Positions 63,105-64,000 of a stretch of DNA of 64,000 nt are shown here, piece by piece. The stretch lies in NCBI RefSeq assembly GCF_011039085.1, contig NZ_JAAKEI010000013.1, positions 1 through 64,000 on the forward strand, in the 5' to 3' direction. The notes beneath the pieces are model-generated. The model saw only the letters and a list, made by a program, of their open reading frames with translations. It was not told where the DNA came from and made no database searches. The position numbers and the translations under genes are program-made. This DNA comes from Desulfovibrio sp. ZJ369 (GTDB taxonomy: Bacteria; Desulfobacterota; Desulfovibrionia; Desulfovibrionales; Desulfovibrionaceae). Position 1 is the stretch's first letter; each line of letters starts with the position of its first letter.

Positions 63105-64000
63105 GTGAAGATACTGGTCACCCCTCGCTCATTCGGCAAAAACAATCCGGAACTTTTCGACAGGCTGGCCGCGGCCGGGCTGGAGGTCATCCGCAATGAC
63201 ACGGGCGGCATCCTCTCCGCCGGGCAGATGCGGGAAAAGCTGGCGCCCTGTCACGGCCTGATCCTGGGGGTGGATCCCCTGGACGCGGCTGTGCTGGCCG
63301 CCGCGCCGCAGTTGCGCGCCGTAGCCAAATACGGCGTGGGCCTGGACAACATCGATCTTGCGGCCTGCGCGGCGCGGGGCGTCAAGGTTTCGCGTACCGT
63401 GGGCGCCAACAGCAATGCCGTGGCCGACTACGCCCTGGCCCTGATGCTGGCCGTGGCCCGCAAAGTGCCGCTCATTGACCGGCGCTGTCGCGAGCGGGAC
63501 TGGGGCAAGATCACCAGCATCGACCTCCACGGCAAGACCCTGGGCATCGTGGGCCTGGGGGCCATCGGCAAATGCGTGGCCCGACGGGCGCGCGGCTTTG
63601 AGATGAAGATTCTGGCTCACGACGTGGTCTGGGATGAGGCTTTCGCGCGCGAGGCGGGCATTGAGCGCGCGGATCCGGATCGCATCTGCCGCGAGGCCGA
63701 CTTCATCAGCCTGCATGTTGTGCTCACGGACGAAACCCGCGGGCTGATCAATGCCCGGCGCCTGGCCATGATGAAAAAAACAGCCGTGCTGATCAATACG
63801 GCGCGCGGCGGCCTCATCGACGAAGCCGCCCTGCTGGCCGCCTTGCGCGAGGGCCGCATTTACGGCGCGGGCCTGGATGTCTTTGAGCAGGAGCCCCCGG
63901 CGGATCCGGCCTGGTATGAGCTGGACAATCTGGTCATGGGCTCGCATTGCTCCTCGTCCACGGCAGGGGCCGTGGAGCAGATGGGCCGCATGGCCGTGGA
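63105..64000 (+). CDS. D-2-hydroxyacid dehydrogenase (phosphoglycerate dehydrogenase-like), cut by window end
   Basis: The first 298 residues are present. It is a NAD-binding D-isomer dehydrogenase: GVGLDNIDLAACAARGVKV, LGIVGLGAIGKCVARRARGFEMKILAHD (Rossmann motif about 143-170), MMKKTAVLINTARGGLIDEAAL with the catalytic Arg, and DVFEQEPP. The catalytic His should be in the GSHCSSST segment near the edge. GGGAGGAG before the GTG start. Its place at the end of the amino-sugar cluster suggests a role on a sugar acid or its precursor rather than serine synthesis. Confidence 0.85.
   Translation, partial: MKILVTPRSFGKNNPELFDRLAAAGLEVIRNDTGGILSAGQMREKLAPCHGLILGVDPLDAAVLAAAPQLRAVAKYGVGLDNIDLAACAARGVKVSRTVGANSNAVADYALALMLAVARKVPLIDRRCRERDWGKITSIDLHGKTLGIVGLGAIGKCVARRARGFEMKILAHDVVWDEAFAREAGIERADPDRICREADFISLHVVLTDETRGLINARRLAMMKKTAVLINTARGGLIDEAALLAALREGRIYGAGLDVFEQEPPADPAWYELDNLVMGSHCSSSTAGAVEQMGRMAV

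Noticed and set aside
60440-63211. Open frame of 923 codons on the minus strand
   Set aside because: It is antisense to the clearly recognisable cytidylyltransferase genes; long shadow frames are common in GC-rich DNA, and it shows no family motif or ribosome site.

Overview
The window comes from a GC-rich sulfate-reducing bacterium of the Desulfovibrio group. The strongest evidence is a complete dsrA-dsrB-dsrD operon (dissimilatory sulfite reductase), whose subunits have the lengths and cysteine spacing of the Desulfovibrio enzymes. An Rnf cluster led by a decaheme cytochrome c, and a four-subunit 2-oxoacid:ferredoxin oxidoreductase, point the same way. No rRNA, CRISPR array or prophage was seen. 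One tRNA (Ser-UGA) is present.

Layout. 1-3.3 kb: the tail of an IS630-type transposase, a gene-poor stretch rich in palindromes, a SAM methyltransferase, a FlK-type thioesterase, two doubtful small genes and tRNA-Ser. 3.3-14.2 kb: HU, murI, a TauE/SafE permease, hisH-hisF-larE-like, an FmdB zinc ribbon, purB, pyrE, and an L,D-transpeptidase with three NTF2-like repeats followed by a membrane coiled-coil protein. 14.6-22.8 kb: decaheme cytochrome-rnfC-D-G-E-A-B, an unknown gene, a possible 23-residue membrane peptide and apbE. 22.9-28.8 kb: polysaccharide genes (undecaprenyl-phosphate sugar transferase, GT4, WbpP-type epimerase), rlpA and two unknown genes. 29.6-32.5 kb: dsrABD. 32.8-42.8 kb: an AMMECR1 protein, a split LysO exporter, coaBC, queA, the 2-oxoacid oxidoreductase and DUF2333. 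43.1-51.2 kb (mostly minus strand): gap, a GAF protein, and the elongasome operon mreB-mreC-mreD-mrdA-rodA-bactofilin. 51.9-57.9 kb: a membrane protein, coaX, eno, folD, DUF805. 58-64 kb: an amino-sugar cluster (KdnB-like Kdo oxidase, DegT aminotransferase, a cytidylyltransferase/PseG-like fusion, an SpsF-like cytidylyltransferase and a truncated 2-hydroxyacid dehydrogenase).

The most unusual signal is a dispersed family of palindromic elements of about 30-280 bp. They start TA-GAGC and end GCTC-TA. Their best-preserved termini match the right end of the IS630-type element at the left edge of the window over 17 bases. They look like non-autonomous (MITE-like) relatives of that IS with a TA target. 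Because the element begins with G, insertion at the TA of a stop codon recreates TAG, and at least seven genes here end exactly at such a junction. Two elements also carry, at different internal sites, a nearly identical 120-bp fold-back module.

Most start codons were chosen from visible Shine-Dalgarno sequences and overlaps with the upstream gene. Family assignments come from recognised motifs, with no database search.
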